This document shows positions 1 to 5,218 of a stretch of 5,218 nucleotides of DNA, piece after piece. Where the stretch lies: contig JAHIYS010000035.1 of assembly GCA_018814965.1 (NCBI GenBank), positions 1 through 5,218 of the forward strand, in the 5' to 3' direction. Under the pieces are notes generated by a model, which worked only from the letters and a program-made list of their open reading frames with translations, was not told the DNA's origin and made no database searches. Made by a program: the position numbers and the translations under genes. Every line of letters starts with the position of its first letter. The first letter of the stretch is position 1. The DNA is from Gammaproteobacteria bacterium. Lineage in GTDB: Bacteria; Pseudomonadota; Gammaproteobacteria; UBA9339.

Positions 1-189
1 GGCCAATTTAAACCTGGTCCTGAAAATAAAGCCTATATCGGAAAAACAGATGAAATATCTAAAATTATCGAATATAAAGTCGAAACTGTCTGCACCCCAT
101 CAAAAATAAAAGATGTAATCAAAGCGCTCAAAAAAAGTCACCCCTATGAATGCCCAGCTTACGGTGTGCTAAAAATGGAGCTGATTTAA
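1..189 (+). CDS. YqfO/NIF3-like small protein, C-terminal part (5' end outside window)
   Basis: The frame is open from base 1 and ends at TAA 187-189, giving the last 62 residues of a protein whose start lies upstream. Two features match the single-domain YqfO/NIF3-C family, which has a CutA1-like fold. One is an early FKPGPENKAYIG segment, comparable to the family's F+P....PFIG. The other is HPYECPAY near the C terminus (fragment residues 47-54), comparable to the family's HPYE.PAY. Between them lies a typical strand-helix stretch, IEYKVETVCTPSKIKDVIKAL. Family members are about 100 residues long, so roughly 40 residues are missing. The family is widespread and poorly characterised. A metal-binding or regulatory trimer has been suggested from the CutA resemblance, but no reaction can be assigned. 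The gene ends 47 bases before palindromic element 1. Family assignment is good from motifs; function is unknown. Confidence 0.8.
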   Translation, partial: GQFKPGPENKAYIGKTDEISKIIEYKVETVCTPSKIKDVIKALKKSHPYECPAYGVLKMELI

Positions 190-211
190 TAAAGAGGAGA
201 ATGAATAAAGC

Positions 212-229
212 ACAATCGACAACGTCGCT
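212..229 (+). repeat. Partial extra copy of the palindromic repeat (inner arm plus loop edge)
   Basis: ACAATCGACAACGTCGCT at 212-229 matches 252-269 inside element 1 at 17 of 18 bases, offset by exactly 40 bases. It covers the inner end of the left arm and the start of the loop. It lacks the outer GGGGTCAAGTC part and has no right arm of its own. It is probably a remnant of an older copy into or beside which element 1 was placed, or a partial duplication. Confidence 0.6.
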
Positions 230-235
230 CAAGAG

Positions 236-317
236 AAGGGGTCAAGTCTTTACAATCGACAACCTCGCTAACACAACGTTTTAAACATCGTTGTCGATTG
301 TAAAGACTTGACCCCTT
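236..317. repeat. Palindromic repeat element 1 (28-bp perfect inverted repeat)
   Basis: Bases 236-263 are the exact reverse complement of 290-317, separated by a 26-base loop (264-289). The arm begins AAGGGGTCAAGTCTTTAC and ends ATCGACAAC. The loop itself can form a smaller alternative pairing (ACAACG 273-278 with CGTTGT 289-294). The GGGGTCAAG outer end resembles REP-like palindromes that accompany IS200-type Y1 (RAYT) transposases in gammaproteobacteria, but no transposase is in the window, so that link is inference. It lies between the YqfO-like gene and glgP. As RNA it would fold into a strong hairpin, but no T tract long enough for a classical plus-strand terminator follows. Confidence 0.92.
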
Positions 318-343
318 TTGATTGATTTTTTAGTGAATCTGCA

Positions 344-373
344 TTGGAACGCCTTGGAAAAAAAGGTTATAAT
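344..373 (+). promoter_or_regulatory. Probable sigma70 promoter of glgP
   Basis: A perfect -10 box TATAAT lies at 368-373. A -35-like TTGGAA at 344-349 matches TTGACA at 4 of 6 positions, with an 18-base spacer. The expected transcription start is near 380, about 40 bases before the chosen glgP start. It lies downstream of element 1, so the repeat would not be in the glgP transcript. The same bases also read as codons of a possible gene remnant, so the match could be fortuitous. Confidence 0.5.
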
Positions 374-408
374 GCAAGAGGTTCAAAAAAGTATATTCTT
401 ATTAAAAC

Positions 409-413
409 AGGGA
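409..413 (+). promoter_or_regulatory. glgP: Ribosome binding site deciding the glgP start
   Basis: AGGGA lies 6 bases before ATG 420. The frame stays open upstream to a TTG at 318, and an in-frame ATG also occurs at 372. The TTG abuts the palindrome, and both codons would put the predicted -10 box at or before the start. ATG 420 has the better ribosome site and gives a length close to the family norm. Confidence 0.6.
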
Positions 414-419
414 AAATGT

Positions 420-2915
420 ATGTTCAAAAAAAAGCGAACTAATACTAATGTTAACGCTACACCGATAGAATGCGTTCGTGTCGGCACCCAAGTAGCCTCC
501 ATCAAACAATCTTTTCTCGATAATTTAGCATATGTCCAAGGAAGATTTGCTCCTATAGCATCAATTAATGATTATTATATGTCTTTAGCTTATACAATTA
601 AAGATCGTTTAATGAGCCACTGGACCAAGACTGCTAAAACATATCTTGAAAAAGCTAGCCGTACTGTTTGTTATCTTTCTGCAGAATTTTTGCTCGGTCC
701 GCAGCTTGGAAACAATCTAAACAATCTTGGAATATACCCAGAAGTTAAAAAAGCCATGGAAGAGCTTGGATTAGACTTAGATATTCTTTTAGAACAAGAA
801 CCAGAACCAGGATTAGGTAATGGCGGATTAGGACGCTTGGCTGCATGTTATATGGATTCTTTAGCAACATTAAATATACCAACGATTGGTTACGGCATCC
901 GTTATGAATTTGGCATTTTCAATCAAGAGATACGAGATGGTTGGCAAGTAGAAAATACCGACAAATGGCTTCGCTATGGCAATCCATGGGAGATCGCTCG
1001 CCCAGAAATATCTTTTGACATAAAATTTGGTGGACATACAGAAAGTTACACCGACGATAACGGTCATTATCAAACAAATTGGATCCCTGATAGTGTAGTT
1101 AAAAGCATACCTTATGATATTCCAATAATTGGTTACAAGGCTGTTACTGCAAATTTCTTACGATTGTGGAAAGCTGAAGCTTGTGAATCATTCGACTTTA
1201 AATCCTTTAATGTTGGAGATTATTACGGAGCGGTTCAGGAAAAAATATCATCAGAAAACATCACCAAAGTCCTCTACCCTAATGATGAGCCAGCTGTAGG
1301 AAAAAAATTACGTTTAAAACAACAATATTTTTTCGTTTCAAGCTCACTCCAAGATATGATTCGTATTTATAAACAGCGGGGAAAGTTTTTAGAACATTTT
1401 TGCGAAAAGTATGTTATCCAATTAAACGATACTCATCCTGCAATTGGGATTGCAGAGCTAATGCGTCTTTTAGTTGATACACATCTAATGGAATGGGACC
1501 AAGCCTGGGATATCACCCAAAAATCATTCTGTTATACCAATCATACCCTATTACCAGAAGCTTTGGAGACCTGGCCACTACAACTGTTTTCAAGCCTGCT
1601 TCCGCGACACACTGAGATTATTTTTGAAATTAATCAACGTTTCTTGAATCAAGTACGCATTAAATTTAATAACGATATCGAAAGAATACAAAGGATGTCT
1701 ATAATCGGCGAAGGCGGAGAACGTCAAGTCCGTATGGCTAATTTAGCCTGTATCGGCAGCCATGCTATTAATGGAGTTTCAGCGCTTCATTCAGAGCTGG
1801 TAAAAAATGAGCTACTCCAAGATTTTTATGCTATGTGGCCCCAAAAATTTAGCAATAAAACTAACGGGGTTACTCCTAGACGTTTCTTACTCCTAAATAA
1901 TCCTAACCTTTCTAGTTTAATCACTGAAGTCATTGGAGATGGTTGGATTAAAGATCTCTCGCAATTACACAACTTAGAGAGGTTTGCAAACGATCCTTCA
2001 TTTAAAGATAAATGGCATACAATTAAAACCAATAATAAAAAAGGGTTAGCAAACATTATCTCAAGAAATCTTGGAATAACAGTTGACCCCAACTCACTTT
2101 TTGATATTCAAGCAAAAAGAATTCATGAATACAAACGGCAACATCTGAATATTCTCCATGTCATAGATCTTTACAATAGGATTCGTCAAAATCCAAATAT
2201 CAATATTCCTCCTCGCACTGTAATTTTTGCTGGTAAAGCAGCCCCAGGGTACTACAAAGCCAAGTTAATTATTAAACTGATAAATGATGTGGCTCATACA
2301 ATTAACAACGACCCATCCATAAAAGGGCTCCTTAAAGTGGTGTTTCTACCAAATTACAACGTTAAAAATGCTCATTGGATTTTTCCGGCAGCAGATCTTT
2401 CAGAACAAATATCCACAGCTGGAAAAGAAGCTTCCGGCACAGGCAATATGAAATTTGCTCTAAATGGTGCATTAACCATTGGCACTTTGGATGGAGCTAA
2501 TGTTGAGATGCTTGAAGAGATCGGATCAGAAAACTTTTTCCTTTTCGGGTTAACTGCTGATCAAGTCGTAGATTTAAAAACCAAAGGATATAGCCCTCAA
2601 GATTTCATCAACTCTGACAGTGAATTAAAATCGGTCATTGAATCGCTTAACTCAAAACAACTACTCAAAGACCCAAGTATATTTAAACCATTAATTGATA
2701 GCCTAATTTATAACGATGACTTCTTGCTATGCGCAGACTTCAAATCGTATATTGAGTGTCAAAATTACGCGGGTAATATTTATCTTGATAAAGCAAAATG
2801 GACCAAAATGTCAATTCTCAATACTGCGCGCATGGGTAAATTCTCATCTGATCGTGCAATTAGGGAGTATTGCGAGGATATTTGGCATGTCAAACCGGTA
2901 TTAATTCAAAGCTAG
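420..2915 (+). CDS. glgP: Glycogen/maltodextrin phosphorylase
   Basis: This gene encodes a pyridoxal-phosphate enzyme (GT35) that splits alpha-1,4-glucan with phosphate to release glucose-1-phosphate in the cytoplasm. From ATG 420 it has 831 residues, close to the 800-840 usual for bacterial members. Family landmarks occur in order: YLSAEFLLG (85-93), GLGNGGLGR (131-139), VLYPND (284-289), LRLKQQ (297-302), QLNDTHP (334-340), YTNHT (372-376), KRIHEYKR (566-573), and the cofactor segment EASGTGNMK, whose last residue, Lys678, is the expected Schiff-base lysine (Lys680 in rabbit muscle enzyme). No catalytic segment is missing and there is no frameshift. MalP and GlgP cannot be separated by motif alone, so substrate preference (glycogen or maltodextrin) is open. 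No other glg or mal gene is adjacent. The gene has its own promoter and is bracketed by two palindromic repeats. The N-terminal 20-25 residues (lysine- and asparagine-rich) are not conserved in the family. Confidence 0.96.
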   Translation: MFKKKRTNTNVNATPIECVRVGTQVASIKQSFLDNLAYVQGRFAPIASINDYYMSLAYTIKDRLMSHWTKTAKTYLEKASRTVCYLSAEFLLGPQLGNNLNNLGIYPEVKKAMEELGLDLDILLEQEPEPGLGNGGLGRLAACYMDSLATLNIPTIGYGIRYEFGIFNQEIRDGWQVENTDKWLRYGNPWEIARPEISFDIKFGGHTESYTDDNGHYQTNWIPDSVVKSIPYDIPIIGYKAVTANFLRLWKAEACESFDFKSFNVGDYYGAVQEKISSENITKVLYPNDEPAVGKKLRLKQQYFFVSSSLQDMIRIYKQRGKFLEHFCEKYVIQLNDTHPAIGIAELMRLLVDTHLMEWDQAWDITQKSFCYTNHTLLPEALETWPLQLFSSLLPRHTEIIFEINQRFLNQVRIKFNNDIERIQRMSIIGEGGERQVRMANLACIGSHAINGVSALHSELVKNELLQDFYAMWPQKFSNKTNGVTPRRFLLLNNPNLSSLITEVIGDGWIKDLSQLHNLERFANDPSFKDKWHTIKTNNKKGLANIISRNLGITVDPNSLFDIQAKRIHEYKRQHLNILHVIDLYNRIRQNPNINIPPRTVIFAGKAAPGYYKAKLIIKLINDVAHTINNDPSIKGLLKVVFLPNYNVKNAHWIFPAADLSEQISTAGKEASGTGNMKFALNGALTIGTLDGANVEMLEEIGSENFFLFGLTADQVVDLKTKGYSPQDFINSDSELKSVIESLNSKQLLKDPSIFKPLIDSLIYNDDFLLCADFKSYIECQNYAGNIYLDKAKWTKMSILNTARMGKFSSDRAIREYCEDIWHVKPVLIQS

Positions 2916-2917
2916 AA

Positions 2918-3005
2918 AGAAGGGGTCAAGTCCTTACAATCGACAAGCTCGCTAAATATTAAACAATCAAACAGCATTGTCGATTGTAAGGACTTGACCC
3001 CTTCT
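2918..3005. repeat. Palindromic repeat element 2 (29-bp perfect inverted repeat)
   Basis: Bases 2918-2946 are the exact reverse complement of 2977-3005, with a 30-base loop (2947-2976). The arm is the same sequence as element 1 except one position (GTCCTTAC here, GTCTTTAC there), and the change is matched in the opposite arm. It begins two bases after the glgP stop and separates glgP from the convergent minus-strand peptide gene. A transcript hairpin here could limit read-through and protect the glgP 3' end, although no T run follows to make a classical terminator. Confidence 0.92.
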
Positions 3006-3007
3006 GC

Positions 3008-3074
3008 CTATCGACAACCACTCCAAATATCAAACAATCAAACAGCGCTGTCGATAGTAAGAACTTGCCACCTC
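3008..3074. repeat. Decayed palindromic repeat element 3
   Basis: This copy directly follows element 2. A 9-bp stem survives (CTATCGACA 3008-3016 with TGTCGATAG 3049-3057). The loop is nearly the same as in element 2 (AAATATCAAACAATCAAACAGC here, one base different). The right arm continues with changes as TAAGAACTTGCCACCT, and the outer left arm is gone. It sits 13 bases past the stop of the minus-strand peptide gene, so it could serve as that gene's 3' hairpin. Confidence 0.8.
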
Positions 3075-3087
3075 ACTTCTCGCTCCC

Positions 3088-3339
3088 TTAATGCGTAAAA
3101 ATGTAAACTGCCCCGGCCAGTAAAGCCCAATCCAATTTATTATGAAAACTATCAGCAGAACGGGTTTTTATTGATTTAACGCCGATAATACCACTAATAG
3201 CGCCTTGAGTAAGCAAGCCCGCAGATGGGCCTGCAATATAACAGATACTCATCTCTTTTAATAAACCAGCGACACTAAACTCGCTTCTTGAACCAGCAAC
3301 AGAAGAAATCTCTTGTTGGTTTAGTTCTAAAATATTCAT
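3088..3339 (-). CDS. Small peptide with colicin V-type (double-glycine-like) leader; putative class II microcin/bacteriocin
   Basis: The gene encodes an 83-residue peptide starting MNILELNQQEISSVAGS. Its leader aligns with the colicin V leader end (NELDSVSGG): E10, I11, V14 and G16 fall at -8, -7, -4 and -2. The last residue before predicted cleavage is Ser17 rather than Gly, a less common GS form. C39-peptidase ABC exporters normally remove such leaders during secretion. The predicted mature part, about 66 residues, is small-residue-rich and hydrophobic (IAGPSAGLLTQGAISGIIG, 35-53), with a second hydrophobic stretch near the end (LDWALLAGAVYIF, 69-81) and a single cysteine (C33). This suits a membrane-active peptide. 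No exporter, C39 peptidase or immunity gene is visible nearby. ATG 3339 is supported by an AGGAG site 6-7 bases upstream. Coding status is likely; the bacteriocin role is inferred from the leader and composition only. A leader-bearing signalling peptide is the main alternative. Confidence 0.75.
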   Translation of the reverse strand: MNILELNQQEISSVAGSRSEFSVAGLLKEMSICYIAGPSAGLLTQGAISGIIGVKSIKTRSADSFHNKLDWALLAGAVYIFTH

Positions 3340-3345
3340 GATAAG

Positions 3346-3350
3346 CTCCT
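3346..3350 (-). promoter_or_regulatory. Strong ribosome binding site of the leader peptide gene
   Basis: On the minus strand the sequence reads AAAGGAGC then TTATC and ATG, a near-ideal Shine-Dalgarno at normal spacing. It supports real translation of the small peptide gene and fixes its start at 3339. Confidence 0.75.
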
Positions 3351-3389
3351 TTGGTTAAAATTTATATTTTTATATTACCTTTCAGACCA

Positions 3390-3395
3390 ATTATA
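3390..3395 (-). promoter_or_regulatory. -10 box of the leader peptide gene
   Basis: The minus strand carries a perfect TATAAT here, which predicts a transcript start near 3383 and a leader of about 44 bases before ATG 3339. No recognisable -35 hexamer occurs at 16-18 bases spacing (candidates read GAATTT, AGAATT and AAGAAT). The missing -35 and the palindrome in its place suggest an activator-dependent or otherwise regulated promoter. Confidence 0.45.
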
Positions 3396-3405
3396 CATGC
3401 CAAAT

Positions 3406-3422
3406 CTTAAGAAATTCTTAAG
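3406..3422. promoter_or_regulatory. 17-bp perfect palindrome, operator-like, over the -35 position
   Basis: CTTAAGAAATTCTTAAG is a perfect palindrome (8-base arms CTTAAGAA and TTCTTAAG around A3414). It is centred about 31 bases upstream of the predicted minus-strand transcript start, so it replaces the -35 element of the peptide gene. This is a plausible dimer binding site for an activator or repressor. The regulator is unknown. AT-rich DNA produces some palindromes by chance, so certainty is moderate. Confidence 0.4.
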
Positions 3423-3487
3423 GTATTAATATTCCTCTAATTCGTCGTGCAATATACATGTATTTCAGGGATATATGGGATAAATTG

Positions 3488-3542
3488 TTATGGGACTAGA
3501 ATTATATGACCATGTCGCCCCATTGAAAAACGGGGCCCATAA
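3488..3542. other. Hairpin-forming sequence in the peptide-kinase spacer
   Basis: Two overlapping pairings are possible. The inner one is GCCCC 3517-3521 with GGGGC 3532-3536 around a 10-base loop. The outer one is TTATGGG 3488-3494 with CCCATAA 3536-3542; they share base 3536. This is the only GC-rich patch of the spacer. On the minus strand it lies between the kinase gene and the peptide gene, so it may help end kinase transcription. No T tract follows directly. The rest of 3340-3633 holds only the peptide promoter region and element 4. Confidence 0.25.
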
Positions 3543-3561
3543 GAAAATTTTAAGCTGCAAC

Positions 3562-3633
3562 ACCATTACTATCAACAATTTCTCTAAATATCAAACCATC
3601 AAATAGAATTGTCGATGGTAAGAACTAGGCCTC
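3562..3633. repeat. Decayed palindromic repeat element 4
   Basis: The right arm, TTGTCGATGGTAAGAACTAGG and onward (from 3609), is recognisably the family arm with several substitutions. The loop keeps CTAAATATCAAAC and ATCAAA as in elements 2 and 3. The left arm is reduced to a 12-base piece (3569-3580) that pairs with 3607-3618 at 10 of 12 positions. It ends exactly where the stop codon of the minus-strand kinase-like gene begins, as expected for insertion right at a gene's 3' end. Confidence 0.7.
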
Positions 3634-5208
3634 TTATTCTAGTTTAAAGCTCTGAGAGGTTTCTTCTTCCTTTTTCGCTGTTGCTTTTCTAAATTTACTA
3701 ATATCCCATGTTGCCACATGGTTTTTCATTTCAGAGAAAAGCTTTTTCTTTTCCTGAGAGGCTTTAAAACTAGGGGACAAAAACTTATCAGAAATTAAAA
3801 GCGCAATCGTATCTAAAGTTTTCAAAACGAATTTCCATAAAGCAGGATAATCCAGTTTTTTCTGAGCCTCTTCAAAAGCATATATTTGTCTCCTTAAATC
3901 AGCAAATGATGATTTTGCTCCTAAAACATCTTCGTCATTACCTTCTAACTTTGATATATCTTCACACACCTGTTTTATAAGATGAACTTTTTTGGCTAAT
4001 CCATCAGGGGTAAACTTGGTATCAAAAAATATTTCCCTCACTTTTCCATAGGCCGCATCAATTTCTTCCATAGTATTTTTTAGAGACTTGTGCTTTTGTG
4101 GTTCCTCCAATCCTTGCTTTTGCTCTTTTGCAATATCCTGTTCCGCTTTTTTCCATACTTTGGGATCCAATCCACCGATTGTTTTTCCATGCTCTTTAGC
4201 CCATAACACTGGATCCATATTCACTAGATCCTGAAGCCACACGCCATTTTTCCATTCAGCTTGTGTTTTAGGATCATCACTAAAATCAATTTGCGATATA
4301 ATACTAAGCCTCTTACTAACCTCCCTCATGGTAGCAATTTGTGATTTATATCTTTCAAGATAATGCCTAGCCAAAGCATCATAATCAAAAAAGTCACCAG
4401 ACTTAGGCAACGATGCATCATGATAATGCACCGGATCATTTTCCCAAAACAATAATTGATCTATCTCAAACCCCATCTTCTTCAATTCATCCAACCTTGA
4501 TTGAACCAATCTCTCTATCTCATCATCCGAAATCAGGGTGATTTCATCAACGGCAAGCCTTAATTTATCGATATTTAGTGGTAATTTTCCTTGGTAACGA
4601 TAAATTTTGTACGCGTTAGCAAGATTTTTAAGAACTGTCGCCGGATCAGTAAAAAATTGGGTAGCTGACCACCCATGATCAATCTTAGCCAAAACATTCC
4701 TGTCTTTACCCGCATCATCCTGAATTTTCATAACCCCAAGATTACCAGCATGAATATCATACTCACCCCAAACCAACATAGCAGCAAAAACTTTTTCTCC
4801 TCCTTCAAGCTGGCCAAGTTTTTCATATTGTGGCCCTAATCCAGAAGCACGCTTACTACCAGTAAATTCAGCCAAAGTCTCAAAATCGTGTAAAAACCTA
4901 GATCTAAAACCAACTTGATCACTCCCCTCACTCTCAACCCCTGCTATTACGGGAGTTCTATCGTACAAAGTTCTTTTATATAGTGGTGCCGTAACATATT
5001 CATTGATAAAATTCACAATGTCGTATAAATCTCTAGATTTACCAGTTTTATCAACCCGCTTAACCATAAACAACGAGCCATCTGGTTCTGTTTTTTTCTT
5101 AGCAATATAACCTGCCATAACTCCTGAGGGTTTTTTGCCTACCTGAAAAAACTCAGTCTCTTTAGCGATAAATCTATCTTCAAAATGCTTCTTTAAAGCC
5201 CTACGCAT
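3634..5208 (-). CDS. Predicted atypical protein/lipid kinase, possible Dot/Icm-type secreted effector
   Basis: The protein has 524 residues from ATG 5208. Its N-terminal third carries a kinase-like signature: a glycine-containing strand (FQVGKKPSGVMAGYIAK, 21-37), SLFMVKRV with candidate ATP-anchoring Lys50, a catalytic loop EYDIHAGNLG with Asp151, His153 and Asn156, and AKIDHG with metal-binding candidate Asp177. The D-x-H-x-x-N plus I-D-H-G layout recalls HipA- and PI-kinase-like folds rather than classical Ser/Thr kinases. Residues 200-524 are mostly helical, charged and unrecognised. The tail KKEEETSQSFKLE has an acidic block 9-11 residues from the end and a hydrophobic residue near the terminus, like E-block signals of Legionella Dot/Icm substrates. 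No signal peptide or membrane segment is evident. ATG 5208 has AAAGG directly against it with no spacer, and the frame stays open to the window edge, so the true start may lie outside. Substrate is unknown; the effector role is inference. Confidence 0.75.
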   Translation of the reverse strand: MRRALKKHFEDRFIAKETEFFQVGKKPSGVMAGYIAKKKTEPDGSLFMVKRVDKTGKSRDLYDIVNFINEYVTAPLYKRTLYDRTPVIAGVESEGSDQVGFRSRFLHDFETLAEFTGSKRASGLGPQYEKLGQLEGGEKVFAAMLVWGEYDIHAGNLGVMKIQDDAGKDRNVLAKIDHGWSATQFFTDPATVLKNLANAYKIYRYQGKLPLNIDKLRLAVDEITLISDDEIERLVQSRLDELKKMGFEIDQLLFWENDPVHYHDASLPKSGDFFDYDALARHYLERYKSQIATMREVSKRLSIISQIDFSDDPKTQAEWKNGVWLQDLVNMDPVLWAKEHGKTIGGLDPKVWKKAEQDIAKEQKQGLEEPQKHKSLKNTMEEIDAAYGKVREIFFDTKFTPDGLAKKVHLIKQVCEDISKLEGNDEDVLGAKSSFADLRRQIYAFEEAQKKLDYPALWKFVLKTLDTIALLISDKFLSPSFKASQEKKKLFSEMKNHVATWDISKFRKATAKKEEETSQSFKLE

Positions 5209-5218
5209 CCTTTCTTTA

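Larger units (their letters stand above)
326..442 (+). other. Possible remnant of a coding C terminus upstream of glgP
   Basis: In the frame starting at 326, bases read FFSESALERLGKKGYNARG and onward to a TAA at 440-442. That is 38 codons with a composition typical of a real protein end (SALERLGKKGYNARGSKKY). The frame is blocked upstream by TGA 323-325, just after element 1, and it has no good start codon. It overlaps the first codons of glgP by 23 bases. One reading is that element 1 cut off the front of a small gene that used to precede glgP. The competing reading is chance, since the same bases carry a good TATAAT box. I do not recognise the product. Confidence 0.2.

Noticed and set aside
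201..284. Short plus-strand frame starting ATG 201 (MNKAQSTTSLK...) after an AGAGGAG sequence
   Set aside because: The ribosome site is only one base from the ATG, and nearly all of its 27 codons lie in repeat sequence, so the frame is explained by the repeat rather than by a gene.
318..419. Extension of glgP upstream to TTG 318 or ATG 372
   Set aside because: The extra residues are not family-like, the TTG sits at the repeat edge, no good ribosome site precedes either codon, and a promoter-like sequence overlaps this stretch.
870..1073. Minus-strand frame of 67 codons inside glgP
   Set aside because: It is antisense to strongly conserved glgP sequence, has no recognisable product and no independent start signals.
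1826..2092. Minus-strand frame of 88 codons inside glgP
   Set aside because: It is antisense to conserved phosphorylase coding sequence; its hydrophobic composition is what antisense reading of charged helices often gives.
2716..2904. Plus-strand frame of 62 codons inside the 3' end of glgP
   Set aside because: It overlaps conserved glgP C-terminal coding sequence in another frame and resembles no protein.
2918..3010. Element 2 as a classical intrinsic terminator of glgP
   Set aside because: The stem is very long and is not followed by a T tract on the plus strand (CTTCTGCC follows). It may still reduce read-through, but the standard pattern is missing.
2918..3074. Elements 2 and 3 as a CRISPR array
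   Set aside because: The units are inverted palindromes of different decay state with conserved loops; there are no regular direct repeats with unique spacers and no cas gene.
3490..3606. Plus-strand 38-codon frame (MGLELYDHVAPLKNGAHKK...)
   Set aside because: It has no well-spaced ribosome site, runs into decayed repeat element 4 and ends inside its loop; I see no family resemblance.

Overview
The window is AT-rich chromosomal DNA, probably from a gammaproteobacterium. Several features together suggest a member of the Legionellales (Legionella/Coxiella-like host-associated bacteria): the base composition, an effector-like atypical kinase ending in a glutamate-rich tail, and a dispersed palindromic repeat family. 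This assignment is inference, because no ribosomal or taxonomic marker is present.

Layout from left to right. Bases 1-189 hold the 3' end of a plus-strand gene for a small YqfO/NIF3-like protein. Bases 190-419 contain a partial repeat copy, a perfect long palindrome (element 1) and a probable promoter. Bases 420-2915 encode a full-length glycogen/maltodextrin phosphorylase (glgP), the one confidently assigned gene. Two bases after its stop lies element 2, a second perfect copy of the palindrome, followed by decayed element 3. On the minus strand, 3088-3339 encodes an 83-residue peptide with a colicin V-type leader, convergent with glgP and with its own ribosome binding site, -10 box and operator-like palindrome. 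The spacer 3340-3633 also holds a short hairpin and decayed element 4. The minus-strand gene 3634-5208 fills the rest. It encodes a predicted atypical kinase, possibly a type IV secretion substrate, and its reading frame is still open at the right edge.

The genes do not form one pathway. GlgP releases glucose-1-phosphate from storage or scavenged alpha-glucan and has no other glg or mal gene here. The peptide and the kinase are typical accessory genes. The shared feature is the palindromic repeat family, which occupies every intergenic space, always near gene ends, and brackets glgP on both sides. No transposase is visible in the window, so these are non-autonomous elements mobilised or maintained from elsewhere.
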